A stretch of DNA of 59,669 nucleotides, from contig CAAEBM010000028.1 in NCBI GenBank assembly GCA_900754115.1, positions 1 through 59,669 on the forward strand. The letters are read 5' to 3'. Below, in pieces: positions 51,696 through 59,607 of this stretch. Below the pieces are notes generated by a model. The model saw only the letters and a program-made list of their open reading frames with translations, searched no databases and had not been told where the DNA came from. Each line of letters opens with the position of its first letter. Positions within the stretch are counted from its first letter, which is position 1. Origin of the DNA: Bacilli bacterium. GTDB taxonomy: Bacteria; Bacillota_I; Bacilli_A; RFN20; CAG-631. Position numbers and translations under genes: made by a program.

Positions 51696-52247
51696 ATGAA
51701 GGGAATCATTTTACTTGCAGATGGATTTGAAGAAAGTGAAGCATTAATTACAGTAGATCTTTTAAGACGTGGTCAAATTCAAATTGATTTAATCAGTATG
51801 ATGAATACAAAAGAAGTGACCAGCGCCCATCAAATACCTGTGATTTGTGATTATTTATTGAATCAAATTCAAATTGAAGAATATCAATTTTTGATTTTGC
51901 CAGGGGGCGCTGCTGTCTTTCAACATTTAAAAGAAATGAAAACTTTGCAAAAGATTATTGATTATTTTGTAACACAAAATTTTTTAGTTGCAGCCATTTG
52001 CGCCGCACCAATTTTGCTAGGGCAATGGGGCTATTTAAAAGGGAAAAATTACACTTGCTTTAAAGGGTGTGAACAAGACTCTTTTTTAGGCCATTATTTA
52101 AAAGATGAAAATGTGGTTTGTGATGGTTCAATGATTACGGCAAAATCCATGTATTATACGATTGATTTTGCAATCGCTATTCTTCAAAAGTTAAAAGGGT
52201 TTCAAGTAGCAGAAAACATTTTAAAACAAATTCAATCAAAGGAATAA
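51696..52247 (+). CDS. DJ-1/PfpI family protein
   Basis: A 183-residue flavodoxin-like protein of the DJ-1 branch: MKGIILLADGFEESEALITV, where the conserved Glu follows GFEE; FLILPGGAA; and the nucleophile-elbow cysteine in VAAICAAPILLGQWG. DJ-1 proteins act as chaperones or glyoxalase/deglycase-type enzymes under stress; the specific activity is not inferable. ATG 51696 behind AAAGGAG. Confidence 0.88.
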   Translation: MKGIILLADGFEESEALITVDLLRRGQIQIDLISMMNTKEVTSAHQIPVICDYLLNQIQIEEYQFLILPGGAAVFQHLKEMKTLQKIIDYFVTQNFLVAAICAAPILLGQWGYLKGKNYTCFKGCEQDSFLGHYLKDENVVCDGSMITAKSMYYTIDFAIAILQKLKGFQVAENILKQIQSKE

Positions 52248-52255
52248 ATTTAAGA

Positions 52256-52284
52256 TTGCTTAAATCCTTAAAAATGACTATAAT
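52256..52284 (+). promoter_or_regulatory. Sigma-A promoter of galT
   Basis: TTGCTT at 52256-52261, 17-base spacer, TATAAT at 52279-52284. Confidence 0.72.
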
Positions 52285-52307
52285 TTTTATATGGGGGAAT
52301 TGGAAAT

Positions 52308-53816
52308 ATGCAGATAGATATTCTCATTAAATCTTTACTAGAATATGGAGTCAAAAGAAAGTTAATTCACGAAGAAGATTATCTTTATGTATTAAATGGA
52401 TTACTTTCTTGTTTTCAATTAAAGGAATATCATGAACCTGATCTTTTTGAACCCGTTTTAGAGCAATTAGATGAGATTTTAGAGGGCATGATTAATTATG
52501 CAATTAATGAAAAATTGATTGAAAATTCAGGAATTGAAAAAGATTTATTTGACACAAAAATTATGGGATATCTCACTCCTTTGCCTTCCGTCATTCATCA
52601 AAAATTTAATCAATTATACAAAAAAGAATCGACACTAGCTTTAAATTATTTTTATCAATTATGTTGTGATACCAATTATATTCGTTTATCAAGAATTAAA
52701 AAAGACATTCATTTTCAATATCCTTCTTCTTATGGAATTTTAGATATTTCCATTAACTTATCTAAACCAGAAAAGGATCCCAATGACATTAAAAAACTTT
52801 TAACTCAAGTCAATCATCATTATCCAAAATGCATGTTATGTAAAGAAAATGTCAATTACGAAGGACGATTGGATTTTCCAGCAAGACAAAACTTACGCTA
52901 TATACCAATCACATTAAATCAAGAAGAATTTTATTTACAATATTCTCCTTATAGTTATTATAATGAACATGCTATCGTATTTAGTAAAGAACATCGGCCA
53001 ATGTCTGTCGATATTGATGCGGTTAAAGAATTATTAGACTTTGTCACTTTGTTTCCTTCTTATTTTATCGGTTCAAATGCCGGATTACCCATAGTAGGTG
53101 GTTCCATTTTAGATCATCATCATTTCCAAGGAGGAAAAGCGACACTTCCAATGGAAAATGCAAATGAAATTTACATTATGGGACAAGATGAAGTGCAATA
53201 TTTTATTTTAGATTGGCCAGTATCAGTTATTCGATTGAAAAGTAGGCAAAAAAATAAATTAATTCAGCAAACACAATATGTCTTTTACCAATGGCAAAAA
53301 TATACAAATCCAGATTTATTTATTTATGCTGAAGATGAAAATGGAAAACATAATGCAATTACAGTCATTGCTAGAAAAAAAGGCGAAATTTTTGAATTAG
53401 ATCTTTGCTTAAGAAATAATATTGTCACAGAAGATCGTCCTTTAGGAGTTTTTCATCCTCGACCTGATTATTTCCACATTAAAAAAGAAAATATTGGCTT
53501 AATTGAAGTGATGGGATTAGCAATTCTTCCCTCTAGATTGCAAAAAGAAATGCAAATTGTCAAAAAATATTTATTAAGCGAACTATTGACCGATGAAGAA
53601 ATTGATTCTATCAATCAACATATTGATTGGGCTAGTGATTTAAAAATGAAATATAAAATTTCTTCAAAAAATGTTGATGAAGTAATCCAAAATGGGATTG
53701 GAGAAGTGTTCAGTCATGTTTTAGAAGATTGTGGTGTGTTTAAAAAAGAAAATCAAGACAGTTTTAAACAATTTGTCTTGTCATTAAAAAAGGAGGATTT
53801 TATCGATGGAAGATAA
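52308..53816 (+). CDS. galT: UDP-glucose-hexose-1-phosphate uridylyltransferase, class II
   Basis: Leloir-pathway enzyme exchanging UMP between UDP-glucose and galactose-1-phosphate. The 502-residue protein is of the Gram-positive class II type (GalT2): CMLCKENVNYEGRLDFPARQ, YYNEHAIVFSKEHRPM, and the active site GGSILDHHHFQGGKATLPME with the histidine triad. No galK or galE lies beside it, so the pathway must be completed elsewhere. It overlaps the next gene by 11 bases. Confidence 0.93.
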   Translation: MQIDILIKSLLEYGVKRKLIHEEDYLYVLNGLLSCFQLKEYHEPDLFEPVLEQLDEILEGMINYAINEKLIENSGIEKDLFDTKIMGYLTPLPSVIHQKFNQLYKKESTLALNYFYQLCCDTNYIRLSRIKKDIHFQYPSSYGILDISINLSKPEKDPNDIKKLLTQVNHHYPKCMLCKENVNYEGRLDFPARQNLRYIPITLNQEEFYLQYSPYSYYNEHAIVFSKEHRPMSVDIDAVKELLDFVTLFPSYFIGSNAGLPIVGGSILDHHHFQGGKATLPMENANEIYIMGQDEVQYFILDWPVSVIRLKSRQKNKLIQQTQYVFYQWQKYTNPDLFIYAEDENGKHNAITVIARKKGEIFELDLCLRNNIVTEDRPLGVFHPRPDYFHIKKENIGLIEVMGLAILPSRLQKEMQIVKKYLLSELLTDEEIDSINQHIDWASDLKMKYKISSKNVDEVIQNGIGEVFSHVLEDCGVFKKENQDSFKQFVLSLKKEDFIDGR

Positions 53817-54096
53817 AGAAAAAAAAGAAGAAGTGGTCAAAGAAGAAATTCCTATTAAAGTGATTCGTAAATGTAATCATTGTGGGCAAATTTTATCGGA
53901 AAATGCGCATGATTGCTGGAAATGTTCTTCAACGGATATTGTAGAAGTAGCTGAAGAAGTTACGGAACAATTAGAAATGACAACTTTATATGCAAAATTT
54001 CAGCAATTAGAGGACGAATTTAAAAAATATAAAGTGGTCAGTTTTGTCATGATTGCTCTATTTGCTCTGTTACTTTTATTGTATATCATTAAATAA
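53806..54096 (+). CDS. Zinc-ribbon protein with C-terminal membrane anchor
   Basis: A 96-residue protein: an acidic/basic N-terminus, one zinc ribbon (CNHCGQILSENAHDCWKCSS), a coiled helix (LYAKFQQLEDEFKKYK) and one C-terminal transmembrane helix (VVSFVMIALFALLLLLYIIK). It is a tail-anchored cytoplasmic protein. It shares the zinc-ribbon-plus-tail-anchor idea with the protein at 21273 but is not homologous overall. AAGGAGG inside the end of galT serves its ATG. Function unknown. Confidence 0.7.
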   Translation: MEDKEKKEEVVKEEIPIKVIRKCNHCGQILSENAHDCWKCSSTDIVEVAEEVTEQLEMTTLYAKFQQLEDEFKKYKVVSFVMIALFALLLLLYIIK

Positions 54097-54117
54097 TGAA
54101 AGTGATTCAAAAGGAGA

Positions 54118-54140
54118 ACTGACGAAAGTCAGTTTTTTTC
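54118..54140 (+). terminator. Terminator-like hairpin placed between a ribosome site and its start codon
   Basis: ACTGAC / GTCAGT with a GAAA tetraloop and a seven-T tail. AAGGAG lies just upstream (54111-54116) and ATG 54144 just downstream. Confidence 0.75.
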
Positions 54141-54143
54141 AAA

Positions 54144-54818
54144 ATGGAAGATAAAATCGAGTTAGATGGCAATTTATTTCCTTATCGCATTGAATATAAA
54201 AATACGAGAATTTTTAAATTAAGGGTCAAAGATGGAGTGATTTGTATTGTTGCTCCTTATCGCTCTTCTTTAAAACAAATTCAAAATCTTATGATAAAGC
54301 ATAAGGAATATTTAAAAAAAGCCTATCAGCAAAACTTAACTATTCAAAAAAAAGAACAAATTCAAGAGTTTGATAAGTTGACCATATTAGGAAAAACTTA
54401 TGAAGTTGTATTTACTCATACTTCTTCAAAAATTAGCAATCACTACCTTTTTTTAAAGAAACAAGAACCAAAACTGTTGCTAAAAGAGATCAAGCAATTA
54501 TTTGCACCTTTACAATATCAATGGTTTTATGAGCGAACTCTTTATTATTTTAAGTTGATGAATTTACCTTTTTCTTTCCCAAAGATTCAAATTAAAGATG
54601 TCAAATCACGTTGGGGAAGTTATCGAAAAGACCAACATCTTATCACTTATAGCAGTGCTTTAATTTTTAAACCACCCGTTGTTTATGATTATATTGTCGT
54701 ACATGAACTTGCCCATTTATTACAATTTAATCATTCAAAACAATTTTATCAAATTGTTGAAAAATATTGTCCTCAATATAAAACTTGTATCAAAATATTA
54801 AAGGATGTGAACCAATGA
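54144..54818 (+). CDS. YgjP/DUF45-type zinc metallopeptidase-like protein
   Basis: A 224-residue protein of the YgjP (DUF45, M48-like) family: PFSFPKIQIKDVKSRWGSYR and VVHELAHLLQFNHSKQFYQI with the HExxH zinc site (H-E-L-A-H) and a third ligand downstream (NHSKQF). The physiological substrate is unknown. No other in-frame start exists between the stop at 54120 and ATG 54144, and that ATG has no adjacent ribosome site; the nearest is beyond a hairpin. The stop overlaps trmH (ATGA). Confidence 0.85.
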   Translation: MEDKIELDGNLFPYRIEYKNTRIFKLRVKDGVICIVAPYRSSLKQIQNLMIKHKEYLKKAYQQNLTIQKKEQIQEFDKLTILGKTYEVVFTHTSSKISNHYLFLKKQEPKLLLKEIKQLFAPLQYQWFYERTLYYFKLMNLPFSFPKIQIKDVKSRWGSYRKDQHLITYSSALIFKPPVVYDYIVVHELAHLLQFNHSKQFYQIVEKYCPQYKTCIKILKDVNQ

Positions 54819-55558
54819 TTATTACATCATTAACAAATCAACATGTCATGTATGCGTGTTCTTTAAAAGAAAAAAAATATCGCGATAAAGAAAAAAAATT
54901 TTTAATTGAAGGGGAACATTTAATTCAGATGGCACCTGTTGAAAGTATTGAGTGCCTTTTTACAACCGATACGACTTACCAAGCCAATTATCCCGTTTAT
55001 TATGTATCTTTACCCGTTTTAGAAAAAATTTCTATGACTTCTACTCCTCAAAACAAAATTGCCATTATCAAAAAAATGAATCATACACTCACATATGATA
55101 AAAAAAAGTATCTTTTATTAGACCATGTCAGTGATCCAGGAAATGTAGGTTCGATTTTAAGAACAGCTTTAGCATTTCAAGTGGACTTTGTCGTTTTATC
55201 TTTAAATTGTGTTGATATATATAATGATAAAGTCATCCGCGGAAGTCAGGGGGCTATATTTCAATGCAAGTTTGTTTATGAAGATTTAAATCAAGTTCTT
55301 TTTTATTTAAAACAAAACCATATTCCTAGTTATGCTTCTGTTTTAGATAGTAAAAGTATTTCTTTGGTGTCTGTCAATGAATTATCTTCTTATGCATTAA
55401 TTGTGGGCAATGAAGGAAGTGGAATTTCTAAAGATATCATAAAGCAAGCGGATTATCACATTAAAATTGATCATAGTAGTGCAATTGATTCTTTAAATGT
55501 TTCTGTAGCAACAGCGATTATGTTATATTATTTTGATTCAATTTTTAAAGAATCATAG
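54815..55558 (+). CDS. TrmH/SpoU family RNA 2'-O-methyltransferase
   Basis: A 247-residue knotted methyltransferase. An N-terminal SpoU substrate-binding domain (KYRDKEKKFLIEGEHLIQMA) precedes the SPOUT domain: LLDHVSDPGNVGSILRTALA (motif 1), LIVGNEGSGISKDI (motif 2) and SLNVSVATAIMLYYF (motif 3). It probably methylates a 23S rRNA ribose. Start at 54815 behind AAAGGATGTG rather than the upstream ATG 54785. Resembles YsgA/RlmB-type proteins; exact target unknown. Confidence 0.9.
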   Translation: MIITSLTNQHVMYACSLKEKKYRDKEKKFLIEGEHLIQMAPVESIECLFTTDTTYQANYPVYYVSLPVLEKISMTSTPQNKIAIIKKMNHTLTYDKKKYLLLDHVSDPGNVGSILRTALAFQVDFVVLSLNCVDIYNDKVIRGSQGAIFQCKFVYEDLNQVLFYLKQNHIPSYASVLDSKSISLVSVNELSSYALIVGNEGSGISKDIIKQADYHIKIDHSSAIDSLNVSVATAIMLYYFDSIFKES

Positions 55559-55565
55559 AAAAGAA

Positions 55566-55594
55566 TTGACTTTTGAAGAATAGATAGTTATAAT
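55566..55594 (+). promoter_or_regulatory. Sigma-A promoter of rpsD
   Basis: TTGACT at 55566-55571, 17-base spacer, TATAAT at 55589-55594. Confidence 0.8.
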
Positions 55595-55600
55595 AATAAG

Positions 55601-55740
55601 GCGTGTGAAATAGCAGCACTTATATACGCTTTGTCTAATGTCTGCAACAAATTGGCTGTGAGTAGCGATGCTGAAAAGTGAAAACATTGTGCAGATATCC
55701 GAAAGTTGGGATATAAGCCCGTTGTTGTTTTTTTACATAA
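55601..55740 (+). promoter_or_regulatory. Ribosomal protein S4 leader RNA
   Basis: A 160-base structured leader before rpsD. Visible pairs: GCGT (55601) with ACGC (near 55628); TCTGCA (near 55640) with TGCAGA (near 55692), enclosing a multi-stem region; TATCC with GGATA (near 55696-55714), followed by a T-run. This matches the S4-binding leader of Firmicutes, by which free S4 represses its own synthesis. Confidence 0.75.
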
Positions 55741-55762
55741 AACAGACAAAAGGAGGAAAATT

Positions 55763-56374
55763 ATGTCACGTTACACAGGTCCCGCTTGGAAACTTTCTAG
55801 AAGATTGAATTATTCAACTTTGGAAACAGGAAAAGAATTAGCTAGACGTCCTTATGGACCAGGACAACATGGAAAAGAAAGAAGAAAAAAATTATCTGAA
55901 TACGGAAAACAACTAGCTGAAAAACAAAAACTTCGTTTCACTTATGGTGTTAGTGAAAAACAATTCAGACGTCTATTTGAAAAAGCAAAAGCATCAAAAG
56001 GCATCACTGGTTATGAATTTTTAAAAATTTTAGAATCTCGTTTAGACAATTTAGTTTATCGTTTGAGCATTGGTAGAACAAGAAGATTAGCTCGCCAATT
56101 AGTTACTCATGGTCACATTCTTGTCGATGGAAAAAAAGTAGATATCCCATCTTATTTGGTAAAACCAGGACAAGTCATTTCTGTTAAAGAATCTTCTCAA
56201 AATATTTTCCCAATTAAAGATTCTGTTGAATTAATTGGAAATATTATTCCTGGTTATCTCACTTTTGATAAAGATCATTTAAAGGGTTCTTATGTAAGAT
56301 ATCCTGAAAGAAAAGAATTATCTAGTGATATTCATGAAGATTTAGTCGTTGAATATTACAACAAAATGTCTTAA
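55763..56374 (+). CDS. rpsD: 30S ribosomal protein S4
   Basis: A 203-residue 16S rRNA binding assembly protein: MSRYTGPAWKLSRRLNYSTL, RRPYGPGQHGKERRKKLSEY, LESRLDNLVYRLSIGRTRRL with the S4 domain QLVTHGHILVDGKKVDIPSY. The N-terminal zinc cysteines of some S4 proteins are absent (C-minus form). ATG 55763 behind AAAGGAGG; the longer frame upstream covers the leader. In Bacillus S4 binds its own leader. Confidence 0.97.
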   Translation: MSRYTGPAWKLSRRLNYSTLETGKELARRPYGPGQHGKERRKKLSEYGKQLAEKQKLRFTYGVSEKQFRRLFEKAKASKGITGYEFLKILESRLDNLVYRLSIGRTRRLARQLVTHGHILVDGKKVDIPSYLVKPGQVISVKESSQNIFPIKDSVELIGNIIPGYLTFDKDHLKGSYVRYPERKELSSDIHEDLVVEYYNKMS

Positions 56375-56395
56375 TTGATTTTAAAGGCAAATAAA

Positions 56396-56420
56396 AAAAT
56401 ACTGGTAATCAGTATTTTTT
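56396..56420. terminator. Bidirectional terminator between rpsD and nadE
   Basis: AAATACTG / CAGTATTT stem with a five-base loop; T-runs on both strands. Confidence 0.8.
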
Positions 56421-56425
56421 TTATT

Positions 56426-57175
56426 TTATTTGGTATTAAACTTTTCTTTTGATAAAGGATGATGGGCTAAATTTCTTTTATGTTCACTGATTTGGTGTAA
56501 ATATAAAAGTCTTTCTTTCTTTTGTGGATCAATTTCTTGTCCTTGAAGATGTCTATCTAATTCTTCATAAGAAACACCAATTTCTTTTTCATCTGTTTGT
56601 CCATCATATAAACCAGCAGTTGGTGGGCGATTTATAATTGCTTCAGGTACATGTAATTCTTTTGCTGCTTGAATGACTTCTCCTTTTGTTAAATGGATAA
56701 TTGGTGCTAAATCGACGCCTCCATCTCCATGTTTAGTAAAGTATCCAATATACCATTCGTCCGCATTATCAGTTCCTAATACTAAATAATTTCTTGATTG
56801 CGCATAAGCATATAAAGCCACCATTCGTAAACGAACCTTTGTGTTTCTTTTTGCTTCTAAAAAGGCTTTTTGGTTTGAAGTAGAAAAATTACTTTCACAA
56901 GCGGAAATAAAGGAGTCATAGGTTGAAGATAAGTCTACGATTTGGTAAGGAATATCAAACTTTTGACAAAGTTCTATTCCTAGTTTTTGATCTATGGGTT
57001 GGCTGTGGCAAGGCAAAATCAAGCCTAAGCATTGATTGGGAAAGGCCTGTTTTGCTAAAGCACCTACAACAGCAGAATCAATGCCTCCAGAAATGCCAAT
57101 GATTACGCCATCAGCATGAGCTTGTTTGACAATTTCTTGAATCCATTTGACAAGATAATTTAAGTATTCTTTCAT
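56426..57175 (-). CDS. nadE: Ammonia-dependent NAD+ synthetase
   Basis: Converts nicotinate adenine dinucleotide to NAD with ammonia and ATP. The 249-residue protein has the N-type ATP pyrophosphatase P-loop IGISGGIDSAVVGALA, VLGTDNADEWYIGYFTKHGD and DLAPIIHLTKGEVIQAAKEL. It lacks a glutaminase domain, so it depends on free ammonia. It starts 12 bases after obg and is the last gene of that operon. Confidence 0.94.
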   Translation of the reverse strand: MKEYLNYLVKWIQEIVKQAHADGVIIGISGGIDSAVVGALAKQAFPNQCLGLILPCHSQPIDQKLGIELCQKFDIPYQIVDLSSTYDSFISACESNFSTSNQKAFLEAKRNTKVRLRMVALYAYAQSRNYLVLGTDNADEWYIGYFTKHGDGGVDLAPIIHLTKGEVIQAAKELHVPEAIINRPPTAGLYDGQTDEKEIGVSYEELDRHLQGQEIDPQKKERLLYLHQISEHKRNLAHHPLSKEKFNTK

Positions 57176-57187
57176 CTTTTTTCTCCT

Positions 57188-58456
57188 TTATTCAAAATAT
57201 TCAAATTCGTATTCTACAACTTTTACGGTATCGCCATCTTGAATACCTGCTTCTTTTAATTTTTCTTCAACACCATTATAGCGCAAAATACGAATAAATT
57301 TTAAGACACCAGCATCTGTTGAAAGATTGCTGCGATGATAAAGATTTTCTACAGGTTTACCAAATACAATATACATTCCCTTTTCTTTTTTAACTTGACA
57401 AAACTCTTCTTCATGATATTCATAAACCTTATATTCTTCCTTATCAATAAAGATAGGAAAAATAGGAGTTTTATCGAGTAATTCAAATACTTTTTGGATT
57501 ACAGGTTGGATGTTTTGATGTGTTATTGCGCTAATGGGATAAATTGGAATATCTTCTTTTAATTGGCTTTTAAATTCTTCTAAAAATAATGAGGCTTCTT
57601 CTTGATCCATTTTATTGGCTACAATGATTTGTGGCCTTTTTAACAATTCAGGATTGTAAAGTTTTAATTCTTCTTGAATGGCTAAATAATCTTGATAAGG
57701 GTCTCTTCCATCTGTTGCAGCCATATCAATGACATGTAATAAGATGCGACATCTTTCAATATGTCTTAAAAATTGAAATCCTAATCCTTTACCTTGACTT
57801 GCACCTTCAATTAAACCTGGAAGATCAGCCATCACAAAACTTTTATCTTGATATTGAACGACTCCTAAATTAGGGGATAAAGTTGTAAATGGATAAGCAG
57901 CAATTTCAGGTTTAGCAGCAGAAACGACCGATAAAAGAGTCGATTTTCCAACAGAGGGAAAACCAATTAATCCTACATCTGCCAATAATTTTAATTCCAA
58001 TCGAACTTTTAATTTTTCACCTAATTCACCATTTTCAGCGATTTCTGGTGCTTGATATTTGGAAGTAGCAAAATGACAGTTGCCTCTACCACCTCGACCT
58101 CCCTTTGCAAGAAGAACTTGTTGATTGTTTTCATTGATATCGGCAATTACATAGTTGTTTGTTTCATCATAAATAATCGTTCCTAATGGAACTTTTACAT
58201 AGATGTCTTCACCTTTTTTACCATAACACTTTTTACCTTTTCCGTTTTCACCATTTTGCGCTACAATTTTTTTGCGATATTTAAAATCAAGTAAGGTACT
58301 AATGGAAGAACTTCCTACAAAATAGACACTTCCACCTCTGCCACCATCACCACCAGAGGGGCCTCCCTTTTCAATATATTTTTCATGACGAAAAGCGACC
58401 ATCCCATTTCCGCCATTTCCAGCACTTACTTCAATAATTGCTTTATCGATAAACAT
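57188..58456 (-). CDS. obg: Obg family GTPase
   Basis: Essential ribosome-associated GTPase, 422 residues: glycine-rich Obg domain (GNGGNGMVAFRHEKYIEKGG, GGPSGGDGGRGGSVYF), G domain (G1 GFPSVGKSTLLSVV, G3 DLPGLIEGA, G4 NKMD) and the C-terminal OCT domain typical of Gram-positives (YHRSNLSTDAGVLKFIRILR). In B. subtilis Obg is needed for Spo0A activation and the sigma-B response. GAGGTGAG precedes ATG 58456. It follows rpmA behind a terminator-like hairpin. Confidence 0.97.
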   Translation of the reverse strand: MFIDKAIIEVSAGNGGNGMVAFRHEKYIEKGGPSGGDGGRGGSVYFVGSSSISTLLDFKYRKKIVAQNGENGKGKKCYGKKGEDIYVKVPLGTIIYDETNNYVIADINENNQQVLLAKGGRGGRGNCHFATSKYQAPEIAENGELGEKLKVRLELKLLADVGLIGFPSVGKSTLLSVVSAAKPEIAAYPFTTLSPNLGVVQYQDKSFVMADLPGLIEGASQGKGLGFQFLRHIERCRILLHVIDMAATDGRDPYQDYLAIQEELKLYNPELLKRPQIIVANKMDQEEASLFLEEFKSQLKEDIPIYPISAITHQNIQPVIQKVFELLDKTPIFPIFIDKEEYKVYEYHEEEFCQVKKEKGMYIVFGKPVENLYHRSNLSTDAGVLKFIRILRYNGVEEKLKEAGIQDGDTVKVVEYEFEYFE

Positions 58457-58473
58457 GGACTCACCTCTTCCAT

Positions 58474-58500
58474 TAAAAAAAGCCCTTCATTAGGGCTTTG
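58474..58500 (-). terminator. Hairpin between rpmA and obg
   Basis: AAAGCCCT / AGGGCTTT stem with a four-base loop and TTTTTTT on the minus strand. Probably partial read-through to obg. Confidence 0.75.
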
Positions 58501-58511
58501 ATTTTTACACC

Positions 58512-58799
58512 TTAAGCAGCTTTTGGATAACAAGAAACTTGTTTTCTATCTTTTCCAACGCGTTCGTATTTGACGACTCCATCAATTGTTGTAAATAAAG
58601 TGTCATCTCCACCTTTTAAAACATTTTTTCCTGGATATACTTTTGTTCCACGTTGGCGGTATAAAATTGAACCTGCTGTTGCAAATTGTCCATCAGCAAC
58701 TTTCGCACCTAAACGTTTGGAATGAGAATCTCTACCGTTTTTAGTAGAACCAACACCCTTTTTTGATGCAAATAATTGTAAATTTAATTTTAATAACAT
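58512..58799 (-). CDS. rpmA: 50S ribosomal protein L27 with Firmicutes N-terminal extension
   Basis: A 95-residue ribosomal protein near the peptidyl-transferase centre. It begins MLLKLNLQLFASKKGVGSTK: the segment up to LQLF is the extension removed by Prp in Firmicutes, exposing ASKKG. The body GRDSHSKRLGAKVADGQFA and YRQRGTKVYPG is typical. It lies six bases after prp, as expected for the rplU-prp-rpmA operon. Confidence 0.97.
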   Translation of the reverse strand: MLLKLNLQLFASKKGVGSTKNGRDSHSKRLGAKVADGQFATAGSILYRQRGTKVYPGKNVLKGGDDTLFTTIDGVVKYERVGKDRKQVSCYPKAA

Positions 58800-58805
58800 T
58801 TTATC

Positions 58806-59123
58806 CTACACCTCCATGAGTTGATTAATTTTTATAAATTGACCATAAGAATCTTCCAATGTTTGAAATTGAATGACCATCATTTTTAATAAATTTTGCA
58901 AATCTTTTGAGTTTTGATAAACTTTTATTTTAGTATAGCCTTCTTTCATTTGAAAATGAATTTGATTTTTGGCTAATTGGTCGATAGCATTTATTGAACC
59001 ATAGACAATAGTGCTGACACCAGCACAGACGATATCTTTTCCTAGTTTATCAAAATTGGCATGACCAGAAATTTCAATTTGCTGAATTTGTTGACCTATA
59101 AATGTGATATTTATAGTAATCAT
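58806..59123 (-). CDS. prp: Ribosomal-processing cysteine protease Prp (YsxB)
   Basis: A 105-residue cysteine protease that cuts the N-terminal extension off L27. Catalytic residues are visible: His in ISGHANFDK and Cys in DIVCAGVSTIVYGSINAI. It lies between rplU and rpmA, two bases after rplU. The extension with LQLF/ASKKG in L27 confirms a matched enzyme-substrate pair. Confidence 0.94.
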   Translation of the reverse strand: MITINITFIGQQIQQIEISGHANFDKLGKDIVCAGVSTIVYGSINAIDQLAKNQIHFQMKEGYTKIKVYQNSKDLQNLLKMMVIQFQTLEDSYGQFIKINQLMEV

Positions 59124-59125
59124 GA

Positions 59126-59440
59126 TTAGCCTTCAATATTCGTAATTTCAATTTGAGTATATGGTTGACGATGACCTTTTAAAATGTGATAATTTGATTT
59201 TGCTTTGTATTTAAAAACTAAAACTTTTTTTGTTTTACCGTTTTTAACTACTTTAGCAGTTACTTTAGCATTTTTTACATAAGGAGTACCGACTTTTACT
59301 TTGCCTTTTTCTCCTACTAATAGGACTTCATCAAAAACAATTTCTTGACCTGCTTCAACTTGGTTTAATTTTTCAATAAATAATTTGTCTCCAATTTCAG
59401 CTTTTAATTGTTTTCCACCAGTTTTAAAAATTGCATACAT
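59126..59440 (-). CDS. rplU: 50S ribosomal protein L21
   Basis: A 104-residue 23S rRNA binding protein: MYAIFKTGGKQLKAEIGDKL, FDEVLLVGEKGKVKVGTPYV, FKYKAKSNYHILKGHRQPYT. ATG 59440 behind GGAGGTG; the longer frame upstream (from 59500) is inside the leader RNA. First gene of rplU-prp-rpmA. Confidence 0.97.
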   Translation of the reverse strand: MYAIFKTGGKQLKAEIGDKLFIEKLNQVEAGQEIVFDEVLLVGEKGKVKVGTPYVKNAKVTAKVVKNGKTKKVLVFKYKAKSNYHILKGHRQPYTQIEITNIEG

Positions 59441-59550
59441 ATTTTTTACACCTCCATAAAGTTTTTTTGCTTTATGACTCGCCAAACAAAGGTGGATCAA
59501 TCACTTCATAACCTATTTTGAGCGGTTGTACCCTAAAGCCAAGGTGCAAC
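59441..59550 (-). promoter_or_regulatory. L21 leader RNA
   Basis: The transcript reads GTTGCACCTTGGCTTTAGGG, TACAACCGCTC, then AAGTGATTGATCCACCTTTG and TTTGGCGAGTC. This matches the conserved core of the Firmicutes L21 leader upstream of rplU, thought to bind L21 and regulate the operon. Confidence 0.8.
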
Positions 59551-59556
59551 ATAGTA

Positions 59557-59585
59557 ATTTTAGCAAAAAGATAGAAGACAGTCAA
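59557..59585 (-). promoter_or_regulatory. Sigma-A promoter of rplU
   Basis: On the minus strand TTGACT (59585-59580), 17-base spacer, TAAAAT (59562-59557). Confidence 0.75.
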
Positions 59586-59602
59586 TAACTTTTTCTTCTA
59601 TC
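59565..59602 (-). terminator. Terminator of the gene upstream of rplU, overlapping the rplU promoter
   Basis: GATAGAAGA (59602-59594) pairs with TCTTCTATC (59578-59570) and is followed by TTTTT on the minus strand. The loop contains the rplU -35. Confidence 0.7.
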
Positions 59603-59607
59603 TTGAT

